From Pseudomonas fluorescens (lineage in GTDB: Bacteria > Pseudomonadota > Gammaproteobacteria > Pseudomonadales > Pseudomonadaceae): a stretch of 64,000 nt of DNA. This document shows, piece by piece, positions 9,286-18,148 of the stretch. A model generated the notes under the pieces. The model did not search any database, was not told the origin of the DNA, and saw only the letters and a program-made list of their open reading frames with translations. Each line of letters starts with the position of its first letter. Position 1 is the first letter of the stretch. Location: NCBI RefSeq assembly GCF_001307155.1, contig NZ_CP012830.1, positions 6,136,501 to 6,200,500 on the forward strand, in the 5' to 3' direction. Made by a program: the position numbers and the translations under genes.

Positions 9286-10269
9286 TCATTTGACCAGTCG
9301 CGTTTCCTTGGAGGGTCTGTATCCAAAGTACGAGCTATAGCATTTGCTGAAATGACTGGGTGAAACAAAACCGCAGGCCACCAGCACATCAACCTGAGAC
9401 AGCTCGGTGTGTTGCAGCAGTCGCCGCGCCTCGGTGATCCGCAGCTCCATGTAATACCGTTGCGGCGTCGTGCCCAGTTGCTCCTTGAACAAGCGTTCGA
9501 GCTGTCGACGGGAACGACCGGCATAAACCGCCAGTTGTTCCAGCTCCAGCGGCTCTTCGAGGTTGGCATCCATCAGCTTGACCACCTCACGCAATGGCGC
9601 GCTCACACAGACATTTTCAGCTGGTTTGATACGCCGATAACGGGACTCCTCGAAAGCCAGAATGTCCTCGATACCCTCGACCAGCGCTTTATCGTGTAGC
9701 CCCTTGATCCAGTCCAGCGCCATATGGAATGCCCCCGCGGGACTGGAAGCGGTGAGCCGGTCTCGATCAATGACAAAAGCTTCGCTGGTGACATGCGTCG
9801 CCTTGGAAATTTCCGCGAGTGCGGGGCGATGTTCCGGGTGAATGGCGCATCGATATCCATCCAGCAAGCCAGCGCTGCCGAGGAACCAGGCGCCATTCCA
9901 CAACCCCGCCAGACTCACGCCACGGTCTGCCGCTGCTCGCAACAGGCTGATCAGCTCATCAGTCGCCTTCAGTTCTGTCCTGTAGCCGCCACAAATGACC
10001 AACAGGTCCAGGTCTTGAATGGCTGAAGAATCGAAACGCGCATCCGGACGAATGACCAGGCCGAGATCACTGATGACCTCCCCGTCATTCAAGCCGAACG
10101 TTCGGGAAGCGAACAACCCGGGGCGTAGCAGATTCGCGGTAACAATCGTATCCAGCGCCTGGGTGAACGCGGGCAGCGAGAAATGCTCGAGCAGCAGAAA
10201 TCCTGCCCGGGTCATTTGAGCCGTCTCGCTGGGATTCTCATTCAGATAGCGAAGGTTTTTCCCCTTCAT
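9286..10269 (-). CDS. GlxA-type AraC-family regulator (DJ-1/PfpI-like plus HTH)
   Basis: About 327 residues in two parts. The N-terminal DJ-1/PfpI-like domain runs to about residue 190, and a C-terminal AraC double helix-turn-helix covers about residues 225-325 (LEQLAVYAGRSRRQLERLFKE, then VACGFVSPSHFSKCYSSYFG). The nucleophile-elbow cysteine of catalytic DJ-1 proteins is replaced: the segment reads AGLWNGAWFLGSAGLLDG, as expected for a ligand sensor. P. aeruginosa relatives regulate arginine, carnitine or glycine-betaine catabolism. The start is uncertain: the ATG at 10269 has GGAGG very close, and the ATG at 10215 is an alternative. The target is unknown. Confidence 0.82.
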   Translation of the reverse strand: MKGKNLRYLNENPSETAQMTRAGFLLLEHFSLPAFTQALDTIVTANLLRPGLFASRTFGLNDGEVISDLGLVIRPDARFDSSAIQDLDLLVICGGYRTELKATDELISLLRAAADRGVSLAGLWNGAWFLGSAGLLDGYRCAIHPEHRPALAEISKATHVTSEAFVIDRDRLTASSPAGAFHMALDWIKGLHDKALVEGIEDILAFEESRYRRIKPAENVCVSAPLREVVKLMDANLEEPLELEQLAVYAGRSRRQLERLFKEQLGTTPQRYYMELRITEARRLLQHTELSQVDVLVACGFVSPSHFSKCYSSYFGYRPSKETRLVK

Positions 10270-10608
10270 GCCTCCGCTAAATTGGCGTCGTTCGATCAAT
10301 GTTCGACCTACTCGGTTGCGTTAACCCACCGGTCATTTGGTGCGTCGGTAAAGCGCAATGCTAACCGTATAAGTTTCAACACCACCAGCACCATTATGCA
10401 ACTGCTCAGGCAAGCTGAAAGCCGTGCAAAACGGGTGACATGATTCACTTTCAGCGCCACGACCGCCCGTAACCCCGGACGGGCGTCAGCTCATGCTTCG
10501 CTATGCTTAACCACACACCGCTGGAGCGGTCGAATACGAGCTTCGTTGCGTGAGCGCGAGGAGCAAAGGCAGGGAGATGAGGCAGCTATCTGAAAAGAGA
10601 ATCGAATA
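10270..10608. other. Intergenic region with one weak hairpin
   Basis: About 340 bases upstream of both the GlxA-type regulator and the 101-residue gene. A small inverted repeat CGCCCGT/ACGGGCG at 10464-10485 has no T-tract. No gene is supported here. Confidence 0.45.
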
Positions 10609-10914
10609 ATGAAAATGCTAATGATGGTCGAGTGCCCGAATGAACCCTTCAACGCGCTCGTCAGGGCCGGGAAGGTCGGCGAAGTCATCGGGCGAATCCT
10701 GGAAAGCATCAAACCGGAGGCTGCCTACTTTACCGAGCAGGATGGACTGCGCGGCGGGATTTTCCTGATCGACGTACAAGACTCCTCGCAGATCCCCAGC
10801 TTTGCAGAACCGTTCTTTCTCAACTTCGATGCCACCTGCAAGTTCCGTCTGGTCATGAGCCCACAAGACCTGCAAAGGGCCGGCCTGGAGGCACTCGGAA
10901 ACACATGGGGCTGA
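10609..10914 (+). CDS. Conserved hypothetical protein, 101 aa
   Basis: A short cytoplasmic protein beginning MKMLMMVECPNEPFNALV and ending LEALGNTWG, preceded by AAGAGA about 10 bases upstream. It has no signal peptide or membrane segment. The alternation of predicted strand and helix (KMLMMVECP, ALVRAGKVGEVIGRILESI, AAYFTEQ, GGIFLIDV) resembles small ferredoxin-like alpha/beta proteins found singly in many proteobacteria. I cannot assign a function. Codon use matches the surroundings. Confidence 0.7.
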   Translation: MKMLMMVECPNEPFNALVRAGKVGEVIGRILESIKPEAAYFTEQDGLRGGIFLIDVQDSSQIPSFAEPFFLNFDATCKFRLVMSPQDLQRAGLEALGNTWG

Positions 10915-11014
10915 GGGCGATCAGTGCGGGGTGGTTTTGTCCGCCCCACACCCTTATCGGGTCGCGACGAACCCGCTGGGCAATAGCGGTTGCCGATAGC
11001 TATGATTGGAGACC

Positions 11015-11416
11015 ATGACAGCCTCTCTCCAGATTCGACAACCCTGCCCGCCCGGTGCCTGCGATTGCAGGCGCGAACAGTTGCTGGACATACCCAGCGC
11101 GGACTTGCGCATCCTGCACCTGACCCGCCAGGAGGAAAAGCGCCTGCTCGACCGGCTGGAGAATCTGCAGAGCCTGGCCGACCTCGAGCACATGCAGCGG
11201 CGGATGTACGAGCAGTTAGGCATTCGCGTGCACATCACCCCAAGCGTGCACGAAGTGCGAAGCATGCGCGGCATCGGTATTCAGCTTCTGGACCTGCCGG
11301 GGCTGTGCCGCAAAACCCGCCAGTCGATTCCGGCCGCCATTCGTCGCGGTCTGGAAAAACACCCCGAGATTGCCTACGAGCTGCTTAACGCTCACGACCT
11401 TTTGCGCGATGCCTGA
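11015..11416 (+). CDS. Conserved hypothetical protein with N-terminal CPPGACDC motif
   Basis: About 133 residues from the ATG at 11015, with TTGGAG just before it. The N-terminus has a tight cysteine cluster, CPPGACDCRRE, that could bind metal. A helical middle follows (TRQEEKRLLDRLENLQSLADLEHMQ) and then SMRGIGIQLLDLPGLCRKTRQ. It looks like a conserved cytoplasmic protein of pseudomonads. No enzyme family is recognised. It converges on the Lrp-type regulator downstream. Confidence 0.68.
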   Translation: MTASLQIRQPCPPGACDCRREQLLDIPSADLRILHLTRQEEKRLLDRLENLQSLADLEHMQRRMYEQLGIRVHITPSVHEVRSMRGIGIQLLDLPGLCRKTRQSIPAAIRRGLEKHPEIAYELLNAHDLLRDA

Positions 11417-11479
11417 AGTACCGCCCGGCGTGCGCCTCTTGCAAAGACGCAGCGGGCTCAAGCGTTTATGGAGAACGTC

Positions 11480-11968
11480 TCAATGGCGCAGCAATTTGCG
11501 CAGCGGCACGCCGTCCTTGAGCACGGGCGACTTGATGACGATGTAGCTGAAGTACTTGGAAATGCCGATGTTCTTGTCCAGCAGGCTTTCGATCACTTCC
11601 TGATAGTGCTGGATGCTGCGGGTCATGAAGCGCACCAGATAATCGTAGCCACCGCTGATCAGATGGCATTCGAGCACTTCATCCACCAGGCGGATATTGG
11701 ACTCGAATTTGGCAAAGTCTTCGCGCTTGTGATCGCTCAGGGTGATCTCGGTGAACACCGTGACCGAGTCAGTGATCTTGGCCAGGTTCAAATGCGCCTT
11801 GTAACTCGAGATGTACCCGGCCGACTCCAGTCGCTTGACCCGTTGCAGGCACGGGCTGGCTGACAGCCCCACAGCATCGGCCAGGCTGACGTTGGTCATG
11901 CGCCCGTCTTTTTGCAACTCAACCAAGATGCTGATGTCGATCCGGTCCAGTTTCACTAAACCTTCCAT
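11480..11968 (-). CDS. Lrp/AsnC-family transcriptional regulator
   Basis: 162 residues. The N-terminal HTH (LDRIDISILVELQKDGRMTN, then LADAVGLSASPCLQRVKRLE) is followed by a RAM ligand-binding domain (VTVFTEITL, LISGGYDYLVRFM). Such regulators form octamers and respond to amino acids. It lies at the edge of the amine/amino-acid catabolic region and is the only regulator between the GlxA gene and 38.9 kb on this side. It is therefore a reasonable candidate for controlling gabT or the larger cluster. That link is inference. Confidence 0.9.
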   Translation of the reverse strand: MEGLVKLDRIDISILVELQKDGRMTNVSLADAVGLSASPCLQRVKRLESAGYISSYKAHLNLAKITDSVTVFTEITLSDHKREDFAKFESNIRLVDEVLECHLISGGYDYLVRFMTRSIQHYQEVIESLLDKNIGISKYFSYIVIKSPVLKDGVPLRKLLRH

Positions 11969-12013
11969 TGCGTACCTCTTGATTGCCGTTTGTAGGACAA
12001 TCTTCTAGCAAAA

Positions 12014-12670
12014 TCAGCGCCGTAAAGACAGCTGATGCTGAGCCACCAGGTCAGCCATGCTGTTGATGCAGTAATCCGCCGCACACGACGTTGCAGGTTT
12101 TGCCCGCCCGCGACAAATCAGGCACACATCGCTGGCCGTCTGCCGACCGGCAGACGGTCGGGTCACTTGCAGGATCTCCCGGGCCTCAAGCCCATTGGCC
12201 TGTAACCAGTCCCGATCCAGCAAGGGATCACTGGCCAGTGAAATGAAGTCGTCGGGCATGACTCCCAAACGCTCACAGAGCAGCCCTCGATCTTCGGCAT
12301 CCCGATCGCCCTGCACCAGCAAGCGATAGAACTTGCGCAGGTACAACATCGCGCCGGGCGCGTCTTCGAACAGCGACCAATTGGCCACCGAACGGGCAAA
12401 ACTCATGCCCTCCTCCCAACTGGCTCGCAGCCCCCAGCGCTCGGCCAACTGACGATGGGCGAAACACAGCAAGCCACTAAAGCCCAGCTCACCGAAACGC
12501 GGGTAGAGCGCACGCACCACCTCGCCGTACTCGGCCAATACCTGTTCCTTGTCCGGACGACCGCCAAGGCTGTCGAGCAGCGGTTGCAGCGCCGTCCAGA
12601 CTCCCGAATCGCGATCGACCAGGACTTCATCGCAATCGATGAGCAACGCTCGATAATCAGTCAGCCCCAT
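12014..12670 (-). CDS. HAD-superfamily hydrolase
   Basis: 218 residues from MGLTDYRALLIDCDEVLVD. The aspartate pair of HAD motif I is in LIDCDEVLVD, with an E-V in place of the common G-T. The cap domain is helical, and the later motif III/IV region is recognisable around QGDRDAEDR and ISLASDP. These are usually small-molecule phosphatases. The C-terminal part after about residue 175 is cysteine-rich (CLICRGRA). It is 95 bases downstream of gabT on the same strand but separated by a strong hairpin, so co-transcription is uncertain. Substrate unknown. Confidence 0.7.
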   Translation of the reverse strand: MGLTDYRALLIDCDEVLVDRDSGVWTALQPLLDSLGGRPDKEQVLAEYGEVVRALYPRFGELGFSGLLCFAHRQLAERWGLRASWEEGMSFARSVANWSLFEDAPGAMLYLRKFYRLLVQGDRDAEDRGLLCERLGVMPDDFISLASDPLLDRDWLQANGLEAREILQVTRPSAGRQTASDVCLICRGRAKPATSCAADYCINSMADLVAQHQLSLRR

Positions 12671-12725
12671 GGTACGCCAAGCCTCCAATAATGCACTCCG
12701 TCACTCCATGCGCCATAAATGTTCA

Positions 12726-12751
12726 CGGGCGGTACCTCGCGGTACCGCCCG
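12726..12751 (-). terminator. Hairpin after gabT
   Basis: A perfect 11-base inverted repeat, CGGGCGGTACC / GGTACCGCCCG, with a TCGC loop lies just past the stop of the GABA transaminase gene. In the minus direction it is followed by TGAACATTTATGG, only weakly T-rich. It is likely an intrinsic terminator or mRNA-stabilising stem. Confidence 0.6.
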
Positions 12752-12765
12752 ACGCAGGCATGAAC

Positions 12766-14058
12766 TCAGTTCAAGACGCGTGCCAATGCTGCTTCAAGAA
12801 TCTGCAGCGCTTCGTCGATCTGATCTTCTGTTGTCACCAGCGGCGCAAGGAAGCGCAGCACGTTGCGGTAAACGCCGCATTTGATCACCAGCAGACCGCC
12901 CGCTCGGGCTTCGTCGATCAGCCGCTGATTCAGGTCCGCATCCGGGGTACGTGCGTCGTCATCCTTGATCAGTTCGATCGCCAGCATGAACCCGCTGCCG
13001 CGCACGTCGCCGATTTGCCGGTGACGGGCCTGCAAGCGCAGCAACCCCTGACGCAAACGCTCGCCCAAGGCGTCGCCACGCGCCAGCAGCTGTTCTTGCT
13101 CATAGGCGTCGATCACCGCCAGCGCTGCGGCGCATGACAACGCGTTACCGCCGTAAGTACCGCCCAGGCCACCAGGCAATGGCGCGTCCATGATCCCGGC
13201 CTTGCCGACCACACCTGACAACGGTAGACCACCGGCAAGACTTTTGGCGACAGTCACCAGGTCCGGCTGGATGCCGGCGTGCTGGAAGCCGAACCACTTG
13301 CCGGTACGGCCAAAACCGGTCTGGATTTCATCAAGAATCAGCACAATCCCGTGTTTTTCAGTGAGGGCACGCAGCGCCTGAAGGAACTCCGCCGGTGCCG
13401 AGAGGAAACCACCGTCGCCCTGGACCGGCTCAATGATGATTGCCGCAACCCGCTCAGGGGCAACCTGGGTGGCCAGCAACTCGTCCAGTGCCTTGAGCGC
13501 CATCTCGCTGCTGACGCCGCGATAGGCATTCGGGTACGGCGTGTGAAACACCTCCGGCGCGAACGGCCCGAAGTTCTGCTTGTACGGCTGGCTCATGCCG
13601 GTCAGCGTGGTGCCGAGCAAGGTGCGACCGTGAAACCCGCCACGAAACGCGATTACCGCCGAACGGTTGGTATGAGCGCGGGCGATCTTCACCGCGTTTT
13701 CCACGGCCTCGGCGCCAGAGGTAAAGAACGCCGCTTTGTACGCTTCGTTGCCGCCGATCATTTCGCACAGGCGCTGGGCCAGATCGAGATAAGGCTTATA
13801 GGCCACCACCTGAAAACATGCGTGGGAGACCTTTTGCAACTGGGCCTGCACCGCGGCGACCACCTTGGGGTGGTTATGGCCGATGTTCAGCACACCAATG
13901 CCGCCGACAAAATCCAGGTAGCGCTTGCCGTCCACGTCCCACAATTCGGCACCTTGGGCGCGATCGATCACCAACGGGTGAGCGGTAACCAGGCCACGTG
14001 GCACGAACTGATCGCGCTGACGGAGCAAATGAGGGGTTTCGTCGACTTTGCTGTTCAT
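12766..14058 (-). CDS. gabT: 4-aminobutyrate aminotransferase
   Basis: 430 residues, class III PLP aminotransferase. The segment LDFVGGIGVLNIGHNHPKVV, the DEIQTGFGRTG motif with the PLP-binding aspartate, and the Schiff-base lysine in LVTVAKSLAGGLPLSGV are all typical of GabT/PuuE. It converts 4-aminobutyrate and 2-oxoglutarate to succinate semialdehyde and glutamate. Related enzymes also use 5-aminovalerate. The ATG at 14058 has GGGA at good spacing, while the ATG at 14070 is less favoured. The product would be used by the aldehyde dehydrogenase at 16.4-17.9 kb. Confidence 0.88.
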   Translation of the reverse strand: MNSKVDETPHLLRQRDQFVPRGLVTAHPLVIDRAQGAELWDVDGKRYLDFVGGIGVLNIGHNHPKVVAAVQAQLQKVSHACFQVVAYKPYLDLAQRLCEMIGGNEAYKAAFFTSGAEAVENAVKIARAHTNRSAVIAFRGGFHGRTLLGTTLTGMSQPYKQNFGPFAPEVFHTPYPNAYRGVSSEMALKALDELLATQVAPERVAAIIIEPVQGDGGFLSAPAEFLQALRALTEKHGIVLILDEIQTGFGRTGKWFGFQHAGIQPDLVTVAKSLAGGLPLSGVVGKAGIMDAPLPGGLGGTYGGNALSCAAALAVIDAYEQEQLLARGDALGERLRQGLLRLQARHRQIGDVRGSGFMLAIELIKDDDARTPDADLNQRLIDEARAGGLLVIKCGVYRNVLRFLAPLVTTEDQIDEALQILEAALARVLN

Positions 14059-14330
14059 GGCATTTCCCATCGTGAGTCCGGCAACCGGGAGGTGGTTGCG
14101 ATGGTGTTCAGGTTAAGGCTTGTGCGAAACGAACTACGCCGAACTTGCGCCCTGAGAAATTCGGATCGACTGTTTTCACCCCGTCAAACGGCAGATTCCT
14201 TCAGCCCGCCGAATCTGCCGGGGCATGCCTGATAGAAACAGGCGCGACGCGTTTAACCCGGCCCTTTCGACAGATCCTGCGTTGGCGTTGCGCGATGATG
14301 GACAGCCTCTTCACCCTTCAGGAAATGCCC

Positions 14331-15257
14331 ATGGCCCTGCTTTATAAAGCTGACCCGGTACGCGGCGAACAGTGGAAGGCGCTGTTCGCCGAGCATGCCC
14401 CGGATATCGAATGGCGCGCCTGGCCGGACATCGGCGACCCCAAGGACATTCAGTACCTAGCCGCCTGGCAGGCACCGGATGATCTCGAGGTTCTACTGCC
14501 CAACCTGCGCGTGTTGTTTGCGTTGTCCGCCGGGGTCGATCAACTGGATCTGAATCGCCTGCCGACAAGCTTGCCGGTGGTGCGCCTGCTGGACCCTGGC
14601 ATCACTCGCGGCATGTGCGAATACGCCAGTTTCGCGGTGCTCAGCCTGCACCGCGACATGTTGCGCTATCGCCAGCAACAAATGGCCCGGTGCTGGCAGG
14701 CTCACTTGCTGCAACCGGCAGCCAAGCGCCGGGTTGGCGTCATGGGCCTCGGGATCCAGGCCCGGCAGATTCTGGCGACCTTGCAGCCCCTGGGTTTTGC
14801 CTTGTCCGGCTGGGCGCGCAGTGCCCATCAAGTCCCGGGCGTCGCTTGTTATGCCGGTACCGAGCAGCTGCCAGCGTTCCTGGGTCAGTGCGACATTCTG
14901 TTGTGCGTACTGCCGCTGACCGATCAGACCCAAGGCATCCTCGACCACACGCTGTTCCAGCAACTGCCCCGTGGCGCGGCGCTGATCAACATGGGCCGTG
15001 GCGGGCATCTGGTGGAAAGTGATTTGCTCGAGGCGCTGGACAGCGGGCAGCTGAGCGGCGCGGTACTCGATGTGCTACAGGAGGAACCGGCACCGGTGGA
15101 TCATCCGTTTTGGGACCATCCGCAGATTCTGCTGACCCCGCACATTGCGGCGATGACACAGCCGGAAAGTGCGTTTGGGGTGTTGTTGGAGAATATTCGG
15201 CGGTATGAGCGGGGGGAGAAAATGGTGGGTGAAGTTGATCGCATCCAAGGTTACTGA
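14331..15257 (+). CDS. ghrA: Glyoxylate/hydroxypyruvate reductase A
   Basis: 308 residues, close to the 312 of E. coli GhrA. The NAD(P)-binding region is at about 135-290 (VGVMGLGIQARQIL), with the substrate-binding arginine in NMGRGGHLVE and the catalytic Glu/His pair near LLTPHIAAMTQPES. It reduces glyoxylate and hydroxypyruvate to glycolate and glycerate in the cytoplasm. It is the only plus-strand gene among the minus-strand catabolic genes. Hydroxypyruvate-like products may come from the neighbouring tartrate-dehydrogenase-like enzyme (inference). Confidence 0.9.
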   Translation: MALLYKADPVRGEQWKALFAEHAPDIEWRAWPDIGDPKDIQYLAAWQAPDDLEVLLPNLRVLFALSAGVDQLDLNRLPTSLPVVRLLDPGITRGMCEYASFAVLSLHRDMLRYRQQQMARCWQAHLLQPAAKRRVGVMGLGIQARQILATLQPLGFALSGWARSAHQVPGVACYAGTEQLPAFLGQCDILLCVLPLTDQTQGILDHTLFQQLPRGAALINMGRGGHLVESDLLEALDSGQLSGAVLDVLQEEPAPVDHPFWDHPQILLTPHIAAMTQPESAFGVLLENIRRYERGEKMVGEVDRIQGY

Positions 15258-15274
15258 CTAAAACACCACTGATC

Positions 15275-15298
15275 ATTCCCACGCTCTGCGTGGGAACG
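15275..15298. repeat. Short palindromic repeat between ghrA and ttuC-like gene
   Basis: ATTCCCACGC-TCTG-CGTGGGAACG forms a 7-9 base stem between two convergent genes. This palindrome recurs throughout many Pseudomonas genomes (established knowledge) and here may serve as a bidirectional terminator. Confidence 0.65.
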
Positions 15299-15314
15299 AT
15301 CAACATCAACAAAC

Positions 15315-16394
15315 TCAAAGTCTGTCAGCAATCGCCTTTCCAACATCCTGAGTCGAGCCCTTCCCGCCCAGATCCGGCGTGATTGGCCCCTCGGCAATCA
15401 CCCGCTCGATTGCCTGCAAAATCCCGTCATGCGCCGCGCGATAACGCTCATCACCGTTACCGAGGAAATCGAGCATCAATGCCCCGGACCAGATCATCGC
15501 AATCGGGTTGGCAATGTTTTGCCCATAGATATCCGGGGCCGAACCATGCACCGGCTCGAACAGCGACGGAAAACGCCGCTCGGGATCCAGGTTGGCCGAC
15601 GGCGCAATGCCGATGGTGCCAGCACACGCCGGCCCGAGGTCGGAGAGAATGTCGCCGAACAGGTTCGACGCCACCACCACATCAAAGCGGTCTGGTTGCA
15701 GCACGAAACGCGCACACAGAATGTCGATGTGCTGTTTGTCCCAGGTGATCTCCGGGTACTGCGCGGCCATCAATGCGGTGCGCTCGTCCCAATACGGCAT
15801 GCTGATGGAAATGCCGTTGGACTTGGTCGCCGCCGTCAGGCGTTTGCGCGGCCGGGTCTGGGCCAGGTCGAAGGCGAACTTGAGAATCCGGTCGACGCCG
15901 CGTCGGGTGAACACCGACTCTTGCAGCACGAATTCATGCTCGGTGCCTTCGAACATCTTGCCGCCGACCGAGGAATATTCACCCTCGGTGTTTTCACGAA
16001 TCACCACGAAATCGATGTCCCCGGGCTTACGTCCGGCCAATGGACACGGCACGCCGGGGAATAACCGCACCGGGCGGATATTCACGTACTGGTCGAAATC
16101 CCGACGGAACTTCAGCAACGAACCCCACAGCGAAATGTGGTCCGGCACCTTGTCCGGCCAGCCCACGGCGCCGAAATAAATCGCGTCAAAACCCTTGAGC
16201 TGTTCGAACCAGTCGTCGGGCATCATCTGCCCGTGCTCCAGGTAATAATCGCAGTGCGCCCAGTCGAGCACCTCGATGCTCAACTCCAGCTGCCATTTCT
16301 TCGCGGCCTGCTCCAGGACTCGCAGCCCTTCGGGCAGGACTTCCTTGCCGATGCCATCGCCGGCAATCGCGGCGATTCTGAATGTCTTGCTCAT
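15315..16394 (-). CDS. ttuC: Tartrate dehydrogenase/decarboxylase-like enzyme
   Basis: 359 residues of the isocitrate/isopropylmalate dehydrogenase fold. The NAD region begins IAAIAGDGIGKEVLPEGLRVL. The substrate motif FVVIRENTEGEYSSVGG and the metal-binding segment NLFGDILSDLGPACAGTIGIAPSA are present, and the length and the LDWAHCDYYLEHG segment fit TtuC-type enzymes. These oxidise and/or decarboxylate tartrate, malate or meso-tartrate with NAD. The true start is the ATG at 16394, 26 bases after the semialdehyde dehydrogenase stop, so the two are co-transcribed. The physiological substrate here may be another hydroxyacid. Confidence 0.85.
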   Translation of the reverse strand: MSKTFRIAAIAGDGIGKEVLPEGLRVLEQAAKKWQLELSIEVLDWAHCDYYLEHGQMMPDDWFEQLKGFDAIYFGAVGWPDKVPDHISLWGSLLKFRRDFDQYVNIRPVRLFPGVPCPLAGRKPGDIDFVVIRENTEGEYSSVGGKMFEGTEHEFVLQESVFTRRGVDRILKFAFDLAQTRPRKRLTAATKSNGISISMPYWDERTALMAAQYPEITWDKQHIDILCARFVLQPDRFDVVVASNLFGDILSDLGPACAGTIGIAPSANLDPERRFPSLFEPVHGSAPDIYGQNIANPIAMIWSGALMLDFLGNGDERYRAAHDGILQAIERVIAEGPITPDLGGKGSTQDVGKAIADRL

Positions 16395-16420
16395 CAATCG
16401 TGGCTCCCCGTGTCTGTGAG

Positions 16421-17878
16421 TTACAGCCCACCAATGTGGAAGGCTTTGACTTCAAGGTATTCATCCAGGCCGTACTTGCTGCCTTCACGGCCCAGGCCCG
16501 ACTGCTTGATGCCGCCGAACGGGGCGACTTCCATGGAAATGATCCCGGTGTTGAGACCGACCATGCCGAACTCCAGCGCTTCGCCGAAACGCCACGAGCG
16601 GCGCAAGTCCTGAGTGAAATAGTAGGCGCCCAGGCCATAAGGCGTGGCATTGGCCAGCGCGAGTGCTTCGGCCTCCTCGGTAAAGCGCATTAACGGCGCC
16701 ACCGGGCCGAAGGTTTCTTCGTTGGCCAGCAGCATGCCGGCGTGGGCATCGCCGAGTACCGTTGGCTGGACAAATTGACTGTCGCCCTCGGGAATACCGC
16801 CGCAGAGCAAGCGCGCGCCCTGGCTCAGGGCATCGTCGATATGCCGGGCGACTTTGCTCACTGCCGCCGGATTGATCAGCGGGCCGATGGTGACGTCGGC
16901 GTCGAGGCCGTTACCGACCTTGAGCTTGCCCACCTCCTCCACCAGCCGCTGGGCGAAGCGCTCGTAGATGCCGTCCTGCACCAGGATGCGGTTGGCACAG
17001 ACGCAGGTCTGCCCGGCGTTGCGAAACTTGCTGAGCATGATGCCCGCCACCGCCTGCTCCAGGTCAGCATCGTCGAACACAATAAATGGCGCATTGCCGC
17101 CCAGCTCCAGGCTCAAGCGCTTGATGTGTTCGGCGCTCTGGCGCATCAGCAAGCGGCCCACCGCCGTTGAACCGGTGAAGGAAATCTTCCGTACGCTCGG
17201 GTTGCCAGTCAGCTCTTCACCGATGCCGGCGGGCATTCCGGTCAGCACGTTGAACACCCCGGCCGGGATGCCGACGCGCTCGGCCAGTACTGCCAGGGCC
17301 AGTGCCGACAATGGCGTCAGGTCCGAGGGTTTGACGATGATCGGACAACCCGCCGCCAAGGCCGGCGCGCACTTGCGGGTGATCATCGCGTTGGGGAAGT
17401 TCCACGGGGTGATGGCGGCGCAGACCCCCACCGGTTGCTTGAGGGTCAGCAGTCGGCGGTCGCCGCTGGGGGCCGGTATGGTTTCGCCGTAAACCCGGCG
17501 GGCCTCTTCGGCAAACCATTTGACGAAACCGGCGCCGTAGCGAATTTCGCCTTTGGCTTCGTTGAGCGGTTTGCCCTGCTCGCAAGTCATGATCAACGCG
17601 AGGTCATCGAGGTTGTCGATCATCGCCTGATACCAGCGCTCCAGCAGCGCCGCACGTTCGGCCGCCGGGCGGGCGCGCCAGGCTGGCCAGGCTTTTTCGG
17701 CGGCGTCGATGGCGCGACGGGTTTCCGTTCCTTGCATCGCCGGTACGCGGGCAAGCAACTGGCCGTTGGCCGGGTCGATAACGTCCAGCGTCGCGGCGTT
17801 GTCGGCGCCGATCCACTGCCCGTCGATGTAGGCGAGTTCTGCCAAAAGGCTTGGGTCTTTCAAACGATTCTTGAGCAT
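16421..17878 (-). CDS. gabD: NAD(P)-dependent succinate-semialdehyde dehydrogenase
   Basis: 485 residues of the aldehyde dehydrogenase superfamily. It shows TPWNFPNAMITRK, the catalytic glutamate in LSLELGGNAPFIVFDDAD, and the catalytic cysteine in FRNAGQTCVCANR. The C-terminus ends with FGGIKQSGLGREGSKYG, all typical of GabD/DavD. It oxidises succinate semialdehyde (or glutarate semialdehyde) to the acid. AGGA precedes the ATG at 17878. Together with gabT it completes a GABA-to-succinate route. It lies 270 bases downstream of the ArgE-like gene, with a REP-like element between. Confidence 0.88.
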   Translation of the reverse strand: MLKNRLKDPSLLAELAYIDGQWIGADNAATLDVIDPANGQLLARVPAMQGTETRRAIDAAEKAWPAWRARPAAERAALLERWYQAMIDNLDDLALIMTCEQGKPLNEAKGEIRYGAGFVKWFAEEARRVYGETIPAPSGDRRLLTLKQPVGVCAAITPWNFPNAMITRKCAPALAAGCPIIVKPSDLTPLSALALAVLAERVGIPAGVFNVLTGMPAGIGEELTGNPSVRKISFTGSTAVGRLLMRQSAEHIKRLSLELGGNAPFIVFDDADLEQAVAGIMLSKFRNAGQTCVCANRILVQDGIYERFAQRLVEEVGKLKVGNGLDADVTIGPLINPAAVSKVARHIDDALSQGARLLCGGIPEGDSQFVQPTVLGDAHAGMLLANEETFGPVAPLMRFTEEAEALALANATPYGLGAYYFTQDLRRSWRFGEALEFGMVGLNTGIISMEVAPFGGIKQSGLGREGSKYGLDEYLEVKAFHIGGL

Positions 17879-18079
17879 GGTCGAGGTCCTGATCCGAGAC
17901 ACTTGCCAGTCTAGGGAGGTGCCTCGGAAGAGGATGCTGAAAGCGCCTTGAGGGCAGCGTCGGATGCTGAAAATCGCGGCGGGACGGCAGGCTCTACCGA
18001 AGGAGTTCGAGGAGCAGACAACCAACCCGCAACCCTGTGTGGATGCGGTGTGCCTGTCGAAATGGGATTGCAGGTTTCA

Positions 18080-18121
18080 GGGCCGCTTCGCGACCCAGCG
18101 GGGGCAAGCCCCCTCGCCACA
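18080..18121. repeat. REP-like palindromic element
   Basis: GGCCGCTTCGCGACC is followed by GCGGGGGCAAGCCCCCTCGC, a GC-rich stem of the kind abundant between Pseudomonas genes. It lies between the ArgE-like and gabD genes and may end or attenuate transcription of the upstream operon. Confidence 0.7.
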
Positions 18122-18148
18122 GGGAATCGTATCGCCTGGGAATGATCA

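Noticed and set aside
8469..9569. A 366-codon version of the LsfA gene
   Set aside because: The first 149 codons lack homology to peroxiredoxins. The family start MAIRIGDEAPDF has AAGGAG directly upstream.
8203..10269. tRNA-Gln as an integration site for a genomic island
   Set aside because: No integrase, no direct repeat of the tRNA 3' end and no change in gene character is seen on either side.
15275..18121. Palindromes that could suggest a CRISPR array
   Set aside because: They are isolated single elements of different sequence without regular spacing or cas genes, matching ordinary Pseudomonas intergenic repeats.
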